Source of the DNA: CAZSMK01 sp964608095
Lineage (GTDB): Bacteria; Sumerlaeota; Sumerlaeia; MWCT01; JAGHBZ01
Reading direction: 5' to 3'
DNA length: 64,000 nt
Assembly: GCA_964608095.1 (NCBI GenBank)
Contig: CAZSMK010000113.1
Location: 10,026 to 74,025 of the forward strand
This document shows, one piece after another, positions 26,070 to 34,957 of this stretch. The notes under the pieces are model-generated. The model did no database searches. It saw nothing but the letters and a program-made list of their open reading frames with translations, and was not told the DNA's origin. Positions within the stretch are counted from its first letter, which is position 1; each line of letters starts with the position of its first letter. Position numbers and translations under genes: made by a program.

Positions 26070-26848
26070 GTCATGAACAGATGCGAACTATCTGGTTGAT
26101 AGCAAAATCAACGATCATTGAAACGCTTCGGCGCAAGGATATTTATGTTGTTCTCATGCTTGGGTTAGTCATTATCGGAATGGCAAGCATGTTTAATTTT
26201 TTTGGTGTCAGTGGGCTTCAAAAATTTATCAAGGACGTCTCTTTTTCCATAATAAATATTCTGGTTATAATCATTGCGATTGTAATCACGGCGAGGCAAC
26301 TTCCTACCGAGCTTGAACAACGAACCATTTATCCCATGCTTGCCAAGCCGATAAGCAGATTGGAGTTCTTGATCGGGAAATATGCAGGGGTGCTTTTTAT
26401 ATCGACGTTTACGTTACTCTCGTTCGCTATTATTTTCATTGTGGTGCTTGTTATTGTGGGCGCATCTACGGGATTGATATTTCTCCAGGCATTGTATTTA
26501 AGGTTTTTATCCTTGTGTTTAATCTGTTCGCTCACCTTGTGCCTTTCCCTTTTCTTCACCCATTCGGCGAACGTAACGTTCATGTTATTATTTTGCCTGG
26601 GCGCGAGTATGTTCAGCCGGACAATTGTTCTTGTCTATTACAAGATGGATGAGGGTTTGCGTTTGGTTCTAAAGGGGCTTTATTTTCTGATTCCGCACCT
26701 CGATTTATTTGATATGTCGAAACGTGTTGTTCACAACTGGGAACCGATCGAGCGGGATATCTTAATCCTAATTACTGTATATGCAGTGTCTTACACCTTT
26801 GTTTTTCTGAGTATCGCATTCATGAGATTTCGCAGAAGAATGATCTGA
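26066..26848 (+). CDS. ABC-2 type transporter permease subunit
   Basis: A 260-residue protein with six membrane segments in the ABC-2 permease pattern. The N-terminal coupling region RTIWLIAKSTIIETLRRKDI is followed by TELEQRTIYPMLAKPISRLE, a segment typical of this superfamily between the second and third segments. TTG at 26066 overlaps the preceding stop; ATG 26081 is the alternative, and neither has a strong ribosome site. No ATP-binding subunit is adjacent, so its ATPase must be encoded elsewhere. Substrate unknown. It lies between a NamZ-like hydrolase and a TPR protein. Confidence 0.8.
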   Translation: MSHEQMRTIWLIAKSTIIETLRRKDIYVVLMLGLVIIGMASMFNFFGVSGLQKFIKDVSFSIINILVIIIAIVITARQLPTELEQRTIYPMLAKPISRLEFLIGKYAGVLFISTFTLLSFAIIFIVVLVIVGASTGLIFLQALYLRFLSLCLICSLTLCLSLFFTHSANVTFMLLFCLGASMFSRTIVLVYYKMDEGLRLVLKGLYFLIPHLDLFDMSKRVVHNWEPIERDILILITVYAVSYTFVFLSIAFMRFRRRMI

Positions 26849-26853
26849 AATCA

Positions 26854-27825
26854 ATGATGACCTTCGGCGAAAAAATATTACTTCTCATCTGTATTCTCTT
26901 TCTTGTGGGAAACGGTTTTTTACTTCGCCTTATTGAATCTTCAAAGGAAGATATCGATGACGCCGGCTATTCCCCGCAAGAGGTGACGGTGCTTCAGGAA
27001 AGTGCGCTCCAGCGAATCTTTCAGGAGATTCGTTTGACGGTAGGGGACATACTCTGGTTGAAGACGGACGAATACATTCATTCGGGCGTAATTTACAGGA
27101 AGATGACACCTGAAGAGATGTTACGTGAACAAGCCCTTGATTTAACGTCTCCGGGGGAGGAGAACGATGACTACCATGAGGAGCATGAACATGATGAGGT
27201 GCTTCATAAGTCGCTCGGGTACGGGGAGAATCATCATAAAGAGGTCATAGCTATTATACCGCATAAAGATGTAGATTTTAGAGGATTTCTGGGAAAGATT
27301 GAACGTGCGGTGAAACCGTATGCACCACATCATGTGCCTCACAAGGAGCTCAAGGAGCTGATCCCCTGGTATCGTTTGATGACGTTAGCCAATCCTCACC
27401 ATGAGAGGGCTTATCTTGTGGGTGCGTATTTCATATATACCTATGGGAAACGACCTGAGGAGGCTATAGAATTTCTTAAGGAAGGGGAGCAAAATAATCC
27501 GAAAAATCCTGAGATAAAAGAGGCGATTGGAAGGTTTCTTTTCTATAAACTAAACAAACCGCAAGAAGCTATTCCATATTATAAAGAGGCGATTTTATTA
27601 TTTCGAAAAGAAGCGCGCAGACGTCAGCTGGCAGACGATGAACATGAGAGCTATCGAAACGCTTACGTCAATCTTGTCATGATATATATCAAATTAAAGG
27701 ACCTTGAGAATGCTGAACGCTATTATGAAGAAGTCAAGGGTTTATATCCCAATGATGCGCCTGTCAAGAATCTTGTCCCCAACCTGCGACGATTAAGAAA
27801 AGACTTGAGTTTCACACCTGAATAG
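26854..27825 (+). CDS. Membrane-anchored TPR protein with His-rich segment
   Basis: A 323-residue protein with one N-terminal membrane segment (ILLLICILFLVGNGFLLRLI). A charged linker of about residues 90-130 is rich in His, Asp and Glu (YHEEHEHDEVLHKSLGYGEN), then come several TPR-like repeats (about 185-310), for example YTYGKRPEEAIEFLKEGEQN and YRNAYVNLVMIYIKLKDLEN. It begins 5 bp after the permease stop and is probably in the same operon. The His/acidic segment could bind metal, but that is only a suggestion. The repeats suggest a scaffolding role. No specific family recognised. Confidence 0.72.
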   Translation: MMTFGEKILLLICILFLVGNGFLLRLIESSKEDIDDAGYSPQEVTVLQESALQRIFQEIRLTVGDILWLKTDEYIHSGVIYRKMTPEEMLREQALDLTSPGEENDDYHEEHEHDEVLHKSLGYGENHHKEVIAIIPHKDVDFRGFLGKIERAVKPYAPHHVPHKELKELIPWYRLMTLANPHHERAYLVGAYFIYTYGKRPEEAIEFLKEGEQNNPKNPEIKEAIGRFLFYKLNKPQEAIPYYKEAILLFRKEARRRQLADDEHESYRNAYVNLVMIYIKLKDLENAERYYEEVKGLYPNDAPVKNLVPNLRRLRKDLSFTPE

Positions 27826-27864
27826 TTATAGCAAGGAATACATTTCATGTCTTAAAAGCCACCT

Positions 27865-29082
27865 ATGAATCGTACAATTGAAGAAATAAATGAGAAAATC
27901 AAACAGGGTAAAGCAGTCGTAGTCACCGCTGAAGAGGTTATCGATATCGCCCGCGAAAAAGGAATTTCAAAGGCTGCGAAAGAAATAGACGTTGTAACGA
28001 CGGGGACATTCAGTTGCATGTGTTCGTCAGGTGTGTTGTTAAACGTTGGTCATCCCACACCACGGATGAAAATAACCCGCGCATTGCTCAATAACGTTCC
28101 GGCATACTGCGGTATTGCCGCGGTAGATCTTTATCTGGGCGCCGCGGAATGCCAGGTCGACGATCCTTTGAATCGCATTTATCCGGGAGAGTTCACCTAT
28201 GGCGGCGGACATGTAATTCATGATCTGCTCGCAGGCAAGGATATCCGCTTCGAAGCAGAAGCGTATGGAACGGATTGCTACCCTCGAAAACATCTCGCTT
28301 CGTGGTTGAATATAAAGGATCTGAACGATGCGGTAATTGTGAATCCTCGAAACGCTTCCCAAAATTATAATGTGGCGGTGAATTTAACAAATCCCACTAC
28401 TATTTATACCTATCTTGGACCTCTTAAGCCGGGACTGGGTAACGCAAATTATTCAAGCGCCGGACAACTTTCACCTCTCCTTAACGATCCTAAATTGCGT
28501 ACCATCGGTATAGGTACACAGATTTTCCTGGGGGGTGGAAGAGGATATGTTATCCGCGAGGGGACGCAACATTGTCCTACGTTGATGTTCAAACGTGATG
28601 AACGAGAGACGTACGGTTCCGCTACCCTTTCGGTCATGGGCGATCTTAAACAGATGAATCCACGGTGGCTTATGGGAGCAAGTCTGAGAGGGTATGGCGT
28701 ATCCATGTTTGTGGGCATCGGAATTCCCATTCCTATTCTGGATGAAGAAATGCTTTATTACACTGCGGTAAGCGATGATCAAATATTTGCGCCGATTGTG
28801 GATTATAGTAAAGACTACCCGGAAATGACCGGAAATGAAATAGGATACGTGAGTTATCGAGAATTGAGGAGTGGGAGAATAGAGATTTTGAAACGTGAGG
28901 TGCCTACTGCTACCATATCCAGCTATCCCCGTGCCAGAGAGATTGCAGAGATTTTAAAAGAATGGATTCATGGAGGTAGTTTTCTTCTGACAAAACCGGT
29001 AAAACCGTTGCCGGGCTTTCCGACTTGTTCCGGCACCAAGCCTTTTAACGAACGACCGCTCGATAACAAAGACATGGGATAA
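27865..29082 (+). CDS. DUF39/HcyBio homocysteine biosynthesis protein
   Basis: A 405-residue cytosolic protein of the DUF39 family (aspartate-semialdehyde sulfurtransferase), which in methanogens and some anaerobic bacteria builds homocysteine from aspartate semialdehyde and sulfide. The N-terminal block KAAKEIDVVTTGTFSCMCSS carries the conserved Cys residues, and IFLGGGRGYVIREGTQHCPT is a second block. The family often works with a NIL-ferredoxin partner; none is next to it here. It lacks the C-terminal CBS pair of some archaeal forms. Start ATG 27865 has a weak ribosome site. Its presence suggests sulfide-based methionine synthesis without acyl-homoserine intermediates. Confidence 0.85.
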   Translation: MNRTIEEINEKIKQGKAVVVTAEEVIDIAREKGISKAAKEIDVVTTGTFSCMCSSGVLLNVGHPTPRMKITRALLNNVPAYCGIAAVDLYLGAAECQVDDPLNRIYPGEFTYGGGHVIHDLLAGKDIRFEAEAYGTDCYPRKHLASWLNIKDLNDAVIVNPRNASQNYNVAVNLTNPTTIYTYLGPLKPGLGNANYSSAGQLSPLLNDPKLRTIGIGTQIFLGGGRGYVIREGTQHCPTLMFKRDERETYGSATLSVMGDLKQMNPRWLMGASLRGYGVSMFVGIGIPIPILDEEMLYYTAVSDDQIFAPIVDYSKDYPEMTGNEIGYVSYRELRSGRIEILKREVPTATISSYPRAREIAEILKEWIHGGSFLLTKPVKPLPGFPTCSGTKPFNERPLDNKDMG

Positions 29083-29093
29083 ATTATCGCCTC

Positions 29094-30131
29094 TTACCCT
29101 TTGAGCAATTTACCCAATCTCAAGAAGAGAACCATTGCAAGGAGCCGTTTGTTCACAATCCTCTGTGTATATGCCCTTGACTCAATCAGTTGATGGAGGG
29201 AGTCGAAGACGGCGCTAATAGTGTAATGCTCACCAAGGCTGTAAATATCGTTTTCCGCGTCCTTGTTTATCAAGCATTCAGAGGATTGAGAACAGAACTG
29301 AGCGACAAGGATATCCCTGAACCAACTTAGAAAGAGTTCGACGATTTCAGAGGGTTCAAAGCGTTTAGTGAGCTCGTCAGCGACAGAAAAGAGGGCGGGA
29401 AATCCTTTGTCGAGCAGGATATCGAATTCCCGAATCAGCATATCGCGCCGACCAAGGTAGTTACGACGAACCAGCTCGAGAGCAAGCCCCGGAATACCTG
29501 CAGCAAAACTTGCCGCTAATTGAGCCATACTTTCGCTGGTATCGAGTTTTTCCTGAAGCCATTTTTCAATCGCTTCTTCATGAACGGGATTTAAAGGGAT
29601 TCGGGTACAGCGTGATCTTACCGTTGGAATAATCTGGTGCGGCTGAGAGGAGAGCAATATAAGAAGGAGAAACGAGGGTGGTTCTTCGAGCAATTTAAGA
29701 GCTGAATTTGCTGCGGAAAGATTCATTCTGTCCGCATCGACAAAAATAACGACTTTTTTCTTTGCCTCAATGGGGTGAGTGTATGATTTATCCTGGATAT
29801 CACGCAGTTGGTCAATCTGTATTGTCCGGCTGGCTCCTTGTGGTTCTACGAGAAAAACATCAGGATGAAGACCTCGTGATATCAAATCACATGTCCTGCA
29901 AGCACATCGCTGATTCTCTGCACGACCTGTTTCGCAATTGACGAATTTGCATAGTGCGTAGGCGAGTGACCTTTTGCCTATAAGTGGTGGTCCCTCGAAA
30001 AGCAATGTCTGGGGAAGCATGTTACTATGCCACATCTTCTTCAAGAGTTGCTTTTGCAACTCGAGACCCACGAGGGTACTGAAATAATGTTCTTTTGGTT
30101 CGAGAATTACCATTTTTTTAATTTGCGTCAC
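29094..30131 (-). CDS. holB: DNA polymerase III delta-prime subunit
   Basis: A 345-residue AAA+ clamp-loader subunit. Visible are the Walker A region LFEGPPLIGKRSLAYAL, the zinc-binding cysteines of the clamp-loader family (CETGRAENQRCACRTC), the Walker B-like VVIFVDADRMN, sensor 1 near SSQPHQIIPTVRSRC and LKLLEEPP. It helps load the sliding clamp at replication forks. The GTG at 30131 gives the longest frame; ATG 30113 is an alternative, and neither has a clear ribosome site. It is tail-to-tail with the DUF39 gene. The usual neighbour tmk is absent. Confidence 0.9.
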   Translation of the reverse strand: MTQIKKMVILEPKEHYFSTLVGLELQKQLLKKMWHSNMLPQTLLFEGPPLIGKRSLAYALCKFVNCETGRAENQRCACRTCDLISRGLHPDVFLVEPQGASRTIQIDQLRDIQDKSYTHPIEAKKKVVIFVDADRMNLSAANSALKLLEEPPSFLLLILLSSQPHQIIPTVRSRCTRIPLNPVHEEAIEKWLQEKLDTSESMAQLAASFAAGIPGLALELVRRNYLGRRDMLIREFDILLDKGFPALFSVADELTKRFEPSEIVELFLSWFRDILVAQFCSQSSECLINKDAENDIYSLGEHYTISAVFDSLHQLIESRAYTQRIVNKRLLAMVLFLRLGKLLKG

Positions 30132-30136
30132 GCCGA

Positions 30137-30334
30137 TTAAGTAAGGCTTACCATACTATTGGTCTGATCAAGACTGCAAGCAATGAATAAAGCATCAAGC
30201 GTTTGAGGCGCAACCTCTTTTAAGTTGAGATAATCTACAGCATAATAGTAAAATGAATCGATTGAAAGATGTTTTTGTAAGTTAAAATTCAGATCAATTC
30301 TTCGATATACGTAATCAAGGATGAGAGAAACCAA
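30137..30334 (-). CDS. Small hypothetical protein upstream of holB
   Basis: A 65-codon frame that ends 5 bp before holB and would be its operon partner. It has mixed composition (IDLNFNLQKHLSIDSFYYYA; ATLDALFIACSL-like end) and no recognised motif. Its start overlaps the divergent radical SAM gene by 14 bp, which argues against it or places its true start further in. It could be a real short gene or chance. Confidence 0.25.
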   Translation of the reverse strand: MVSLILDYVYRRIDLNFNLQKHLSIDSFYYYAVDYLNLKEVAPQTLDALFIACSLDQTNSMVSLT

Positions 30335-31778
30335 ACATTCCCCACAATCGGAGATTAAAAGAGTTCTTCTGTTTAATCCGCCGGGAAGATCTATTTATCT
30401 TCGAGATTATTTTTGCAGTCATGCATCAAAGGCGAATTATTACTGGGGACCGTTTGATTTAATTGTCCTCAGCGGAATACTTGATAGGGAATTCTCGGTT
30501 TCCGTAGTGGATGGGATGATGGAGAGGATTACACCTCGGGAAAGCGTAGAACGAGTGAAGGAATCCAATCCGGATGCAATAATATTTCTTACCGGCGCCG
30601 TGTCGTGGACAGAAGATTTCAATGTCATTGAACAAATCGCGAAGACAATAAGTCCTCCGCCTCTGATGATAGGAATAGGAGACATCCTCTTTGCAGAGGG
30701 GGATAGTTTCCTTGATAAATATGAATACCTACATGGCGTAATCAGAGATTTCACGTCACGGGAAATTGTAGAGTTTCTCAAAGGTCGAGAGGGACCGTTT
30801 CGCACACTCAGCTATTCGCGAAATGGCACCGTTGTTCCCGCAACACGCGAAGTTGTTCACGACGAATTCTCTCTTCCACTTCCCCGTTACGATTTATTTC
30901 CTTATAAAAACTATAGAATCCCTCATGGGATACGTATTCCTTTTGCCGGGATGTTGACCGACTATGGGTGTCCTTATCATTGTGATTATTGTATCGGTGG
31001 GGAATTAGGTTTCAGGTTGCGCAACGTCGAAAATACTATTGAGGAAATGAAATATTTCAAAGCCCTTGGAATAAAAGAGCTATGGATAAAAGACCTCACT
31101 TTCGGGGTAAACAAGAAACGAACTCTTCATCTGCTCGAGCGGATGCTGGAAGAAAATCTCAATTTCACATGGGTCTGCCTGTCCCGTGCAAACGTGCTTG
31201 ACGAGGAGCGATTACGAATGATGAAGCGTACCGGTTGCCACACAATTCAGATGGGTGTTGAGACGGCAAGCGATGAGTTACTCAGGCGGTACTCAAAAGG
31301 ATTGAACAGGGATGTGGTCAATCGTGCAATTATGCTGTGCAAAAAGACAGGCATTCGTGTTCTCGCACATTTTATGCTCGGTCTGCCGGGTGATACCGAG
31401 GAAAATATTATAAAGACCCTTGCTTATGCCTTGCAGATCGATCCTTATTTTGCATCGTTTAACATAGCCATGCCGCGTATGGGGACAAAGTTTCGCGAGA
31501 GAGCACTCAAAGAAGGTCTCGTTGATAAGAATGTCACCATACTCGATAACTCAATTTCGTATCCGGTTTACGATACTCCCGAGTTAAGCCGGGAACGTCT
31601 GTGGGAGCTTCGGAATATTGCCATCCGACGATTCCACTTGAGACCTCGTTATATTCTTCGAAGATTTTTCGGCGTTCGTTCTCTTTACGAACTTCAAACC
31701 CTCTTCTCACAAGGGATTTCGCTTATCCGGACCACCAGAACAAAGCAGATACCTGACAAAATGAAAGAGATGAAATAA
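30321..31778 (+). CDS. B12-binding domain radical SAM protein
   Basis: A 485-residue protein with the classic two-domain plan. An N-terminal cobalamin-binding-like Rossmann domain (about 12-150; VLLFNPPGRS, DLIVLSGILDREFSV) precedes a radical SAM barrel with the cluster motif CPYHCDYC (about residues 217-224). The barrel also shows MGVETASDELLRRYSKG and LAHFMLGLPGDTEENI, standard for this superfamily. Members carry out methylations, ring contractions or similar chemistry on lipids, cofactors or natural products. The next gene is mgtE, 115 bp away. No substrate can be assigned. An in-frame stop just upstream fixes ATG 30321 as the start. Confidence 0.85.
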   Translation: MRETKHSPQSEIKRVLLFNPPGRSIYLRDYFCSHASKANYYWGPFDLIVLSGILDREFSVSVVDGMMERITPRESVERVKESNPDAIIFLTGAVSWTEDFNVIEQIAKTISPPPLMIGIGDILFAEGDSFLDKYEYLHGVIRDFTSREIVEFLKGREGPFRTLSYSRNGTVVPATREVVHDEFSLPLPRYDLFPYKNYRIPHGIRIPFAGMLTDYGCPYHCDYCIGGELGFRLRNVENTIEEMKYFKALGIKELWIKDLTFGVNKKRTLHLLERMLEENLNFTWVCLSRANVLDEERLRMMKRTGCHTIQMGVETASDELLRRYSKGLNRDVVNRAIMLCKKTGIRVLAHFMLGLPGDTEENIIKTLAYALQIDPYFASFNIAMPRMGTKFRERALKEGLVDKNVTILDNSISYPVYDTPELSRERLWELRNIAIRRFHLRPRYILRRFFGVRSLYELQTLFSQGISLIRTTRTKQIPDKMKEMK

Positions 31779-31892
31779 CTTGCACATCTGCTTCATTTCT
31801 TTTATAAAACTCTCCTTAAGAATTGCCTTATTGGCTTATGTAATTCGAGTTATTCTGGCATAAGTAAATTAATCAAGGAAAACGAGGTAATT

Positions 31893-33245
31893 ATGCTTGC
31901 AAAACTTCTTAGACCGACCATTGAAGAGGCGATAGCGCGGAAAAATTTTCGTGCGTTGAAAGACGGTCTTCTGGAAATACCGGCGCAGGATCTGGCTGAA
32001 ATGTTGACCGAGTTGGAAGAACCGAGTAGAAGTATTGTCTTCCGTCTTCTCCCTCGCGACGCAATGACCGAGGTTTTCGAGTTCCTCGATGTTGAAGTCC
32101 AGGAAGAGCTTCTAACCTCTCTGGGTACAGAGACAACCCAGCACATTCTCGAGGATATGTCACCGGACGACAGAACGCAACTACTCGAGGAGCTTCCCGC
32201 GAAGGTGACCAAGCGACTCATCTCGTTCTTGTCACCCGAGGAAAGGCGGATAGCAACGCAACTGCTTCTTTATCCGGAAGAATCAGTCGGACGAATGATG
32301 ACGCCGGATTTTATCGAGCTCAAGCCCGATATGACGGCAAGCCAGGCATTACAGAAAATTCGCGAAGTCGGTATCGATAAAGAGACTATCTATTCTTCCT
32401 ATGTGGTGGATGATAAAGAGCACTTAATAGGTCGCGTGGGATTACGTTCTCTGGTTCTCGCGGATCCGGATCAAAAGGTTAGTGAACTCACCGATAAAAA
32501 CTTTATTCGTATTGACGCACATACCGATCAGGAGGAGGCGGTTCGTCTATGCCAGAAATACGACTTGCTCGCCATACCCGTTATAGATAAAGAAGAGAAA
32601 CTTATTGGGATTGTGACAATTGACGACATCATGGATATTAAAGATGAAGAGATGACAGAAGATATGCATTTGATGGCGGCGGTGGTACCTACCGAGGAGT
32701 CGTATTTAAAAGTATCTTCCCTCCAGATGGTCTGGCGGCGCGGGATATGGCTTTTTGCCCTTCTTATCGCAGAGACTATCACCGGTTCTGTCATTCGAGA
32801 CAATGAACATGTGTTACAGGGCGAAATCTGGTTAGCCTTTTTTATCCCTATGCTGATTGCCACTGGTGGGAATACCGGCAGTCAATCCGCCATGATGGTG
32901 GTACGGGCTTTAGCGGTCGGTCATTTGACGGCGGGACATTTCTTCAAAGCGGTTCTCAAGGAGCTGAGGACCGGCATTCTACTTGCATTAACCTTATGCC
33001 CTCTTATGTTTCTTATCGCTATGGTCTTACAAAGCAGTCCAGTGCATAGTATAGTCGTCGCGGTTGCGCTTACCCTGATCGTGACTGTTGCGAACCTGAT
33101 TGGAACCATGCTGCCGCTTCTCTTCAAAACAATGGGTCTTGATCCGGCTCTAATGTCTGGTCCCTTTATCAGTACTGTCATGGACATCACAGGGATTTTT
33201 ATTTATTTTCAAGTCGCCCGTTTTATTCCTCGCCTGTTTTCATGA
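31893..33245 (+). CDS. mgtE: Magnesium transporter MgtE
   Basis: A 450-residue protein with the MgtE domain order. A cytosolic N domain of helical repeats (about 1-130; LEIPAQDLAEMLTELEEPSR) is followed by two CBS domains (about 135-255) and five membrane segments (about 285-450). The pore signature GGNTGSQSAMMVVRALA is intact, as is PLLFKTMGLDPALMSGPF. The N and CBS domains close the channel when cytosolic magnesium is high. GAGG lies before ATG 31893. The 114-bp leader is too short for an M-box riboswitch. The stop overlaps the next start as ATGA. Confidence 0.95.
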   Translation: MLAKLLRPTIEEAIARKNFRALKDGLLEIPAQDLAEMLTELEEPSRSIVFRLLPRDAMTEVFEFLDVEVQEELLTSLGTETTQHILEDMSPDDRTQLLEELPAKVTKRLISFLSPEERRIATQLLLYPEESVGRMMTPDFIELKPDMTASQALQKIREVGIDKETIYSSYVVDDKEHLIGRVGLRSLVLADPDQKVSELTDKNFIRIDAHTDQEEAVRLCQKYDLLAIPVIDKEEKLIGIVTIDDIMDIKDEEMTEDMHLMAAVVPTEESYLKVSSLQMVWRRGIWLFALLIAETITGSVIRDNEHVLQGEIWLAFFIPMLIATGGNTGSQSAMMVVRALAVGHLTAGHFFKAVLKELRTGILLALTLCPLMFLIAMVLQSSPVHSIVVAVALTLIVTVANLIGTMLPLLFKTMGLDPALMSGPFISTVMDITGIFIYFQVARFIPRLFS

Positions 33246-34387
33246 ATACACGAAAAATACGAGTCCTCCGTGTTATGCGCGGATTGAACGTTGGGGGAAT
33301 AGAACTCAGGATATTGAGTCTAACCCGTGCGTTGAATCGTACGGGAGAGTATTATTGTGCGATTGTCACTATCATGGATGAGGGCGATTTGGCAGAGGAT
33401 GCAAGAAAAAGAGGAGAACCGATCGTTCATATTCCCGTAATTCATAGAACGAACTTCGGGGGTATCAAGAATCTGAGAGATTATATCCGGCAGGAAAAGT
33501 TTGACATAGTGCACACCCATTCATTTTATCCCAACGTGCCTGGTCGAATTGCGGCGATTCTTGCTCGCTCGCCTGTAATTATTGCTCACCAGCATAGTCT
33601 CTTCAGTAGAAAGTGCAGGCGTTTCAAACATAAAATGTACGAGAGAATCCTCGCACCCTTCACAGATGTGATTGTGTCGGTTTCAGAAAGCGTGAAGGAG
33701 GATTATGTAAGATTTACGGGTGTATCCCCTCGAAAATTACGCGTCGTCCATAATGGTATAGACCTTTCCCCATTTGATCATGAATTCGATGTCGGCACTC
33801 TAAGAAAGGAGCTGGGACTGGAAGGCAAGATTATTCTGGGGAGTGTGGGACGTCTGGTGCCGGTGAAAGGATATCCGACCCTGATAGAATCTGCCGCACG
33901 CGTTGTTGAAAAAGTTCCCGATGCGGTCTTTCTAATAGTAGGAGACGGACCGGAGGAATATCGCACACGGTTGGAGAAACAAATAAAATCACTCGGTTTA
34001 ACATCGCATGTGCGATTATTGGGTTACAGAAAAGATATCCCTGCATTGATGCAGATGATGGATATAGGAGTACTTTCGTCGGTATTCGAAGGTTTCCCAG
34101 CGGTTCTTGTGGAATTTCTTGCATCAGAAAAACCGGTAGTGGCGACAAAGTGTGGTGGACAGACCGAGATTGTAAAAGATAACGAGACTGCAATCCTCGT
34201 TCCCCCCGATTCTCCCGATGATCTGGCTGCTGCTATTATACGCGTGCTCGAGGACAAAGATTTACAGGAAAGACTGGCAAGAGCCGGTTGGGATAGAGCA
34301 CGGGATTTTTCTCTTGATAAGATGACGTCCAATTTTGACGCTCTTTACCGAGAATTTATCTCAAAGAAAACCATATCTCTGGATTAG
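33242..34387 (+). CDS. GT4 family glycosyltransferase
   Basis: A 381-residue GT-B enzyme. The N-terminal domain opens VLRVMRGLNVGGIELRILSL, the usual nucleotide-sugar retaining-GT4 start. The C-terminal domain has GSVGRLVPVKGYPTLIESAA and the EX7E-type site FEGFPAVLVEFLASEKPVV. It transfers a sugar from a nucleotide donor onto a lipid or glycan acceptor at the inner face of the membrane. It is coupled to mgtE by a 4-bp overlap and begins the polysaccharide region. Donor and acceptor are unknown. Confidence 0.88.
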   Translation: MNTRKIRVLRVMRGLNVGGIELRILSLTRALNRTGEYYCAIVTIMDEGDLAEDARKRGEPIVHIPVIHRTNFGGIKNLRDYIRQEKFDIVHTHSFYPNVPGRIAAILARSPVIIAHQHSLFSRKCRRFKHKMYERILAPFTDVIVSVSESVKEDYVRFTGVSPRKLRVVHNGIDLSPFDHEFDVGTLRKELGLEGKIILGSVGRLVPVKGYPTLIESAARVVEKVPDAVFLIVGDGPEEYRTRLEKQIKSLGLTSHVRLLGYRKDIPALMQMMDIGVLSSVFEGFPAVLVEFLASEKPVVATKCGGQTEIVKDNETAILVPPDSPDDLAAAIIRVLEDKDLQERLARAGWDRARDFSLDKMTSNFDALYREFISKKTISLD

Positions 34388-34507
34388 AAAGGTATGGGAA
34401 TTTTCCCCCTGAGTAAGCGTAGTAGTTAAAATTCCTTGTCAACTACTGGTTGTTTTCGTATAGTTTCTCTCTTTTACCGACGAGAGACAGAAAATAGAGT
34501 AAGGACG

Positions 34508-34957
34508 ATGAAGAGGAAAGTATCATACTATATTTTTATCATTATCACCCTTGTGTGCTATATATGTCTTATAGATCAGTTGAGAGAAAATGTCGATTTA
34601 CACAACAAAAGAATGATTCGTGTGGAATCCGCCTTGATGGGAAAGAAAGGTCATCCGCTCTTGATCTTTTCCCACGAATTCGAGCCCTTTGTGAAGGCAT
34701 ATTCATATATTCAAGCATCCGATGCAGCGCGTTTCTGGATCATAAGCGATTATCTCGACCCCTCTATTCTCTTGAATTATTATGTGTATCCCAAAGAAGT
34801 GTGGATGCGCGCGGAAACGCAGGATTTTCTCAATTTGAAATATCTCAATCGCAGCGATGAACCAATCATTCATCCACCTCTAAAGAGTCAATACCCTATT
34901 TTATACATTAATCTTGAAGAGATGAAAGTGATGGATTCATGGAATGGGTCCCCGTAA
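34508..34957 (+). CDS. Single-pass membrane accessory protein, cassette copy A
   Basis: A 149-residue protein with one N-terminal membrane segment (SYYIFIIITLVCYICLI) and a small soluble domain, probably periplasmic. The start is ATG 34508, preceded by TAAGGA. It shares SILLNYYVYPKEVWM, an upstream DA-RFW-I--D stretch and the C-terminal motif with the protein at 36470-36934, so the two are paralogues. Its last 19 bases overlap the start of the adjacent GT-C-like gene. The pairing and overlap suggest it acts with that protein. No known family recognised. Confidence 0.75.
   Translation: MKRKVSYYIFIIITLVCYICLIDQLRENVDLHNKRMIRVESALMGKKGHPLLIFSHEFEPFVKAYSYIQASDAARFWIISDYLDPSILLNYYVYPKEVWMRAETQDFLNLKYLNRSDEPIIHPPLKSQYPILYINLEEMKVMDSWNGSP

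Noticed and set aside
31779..31892. M-box magnesium riboswitch upstream of mgtE
   Set aside because: The leader is only 114 bases and shows none of the conserved M-box layout.
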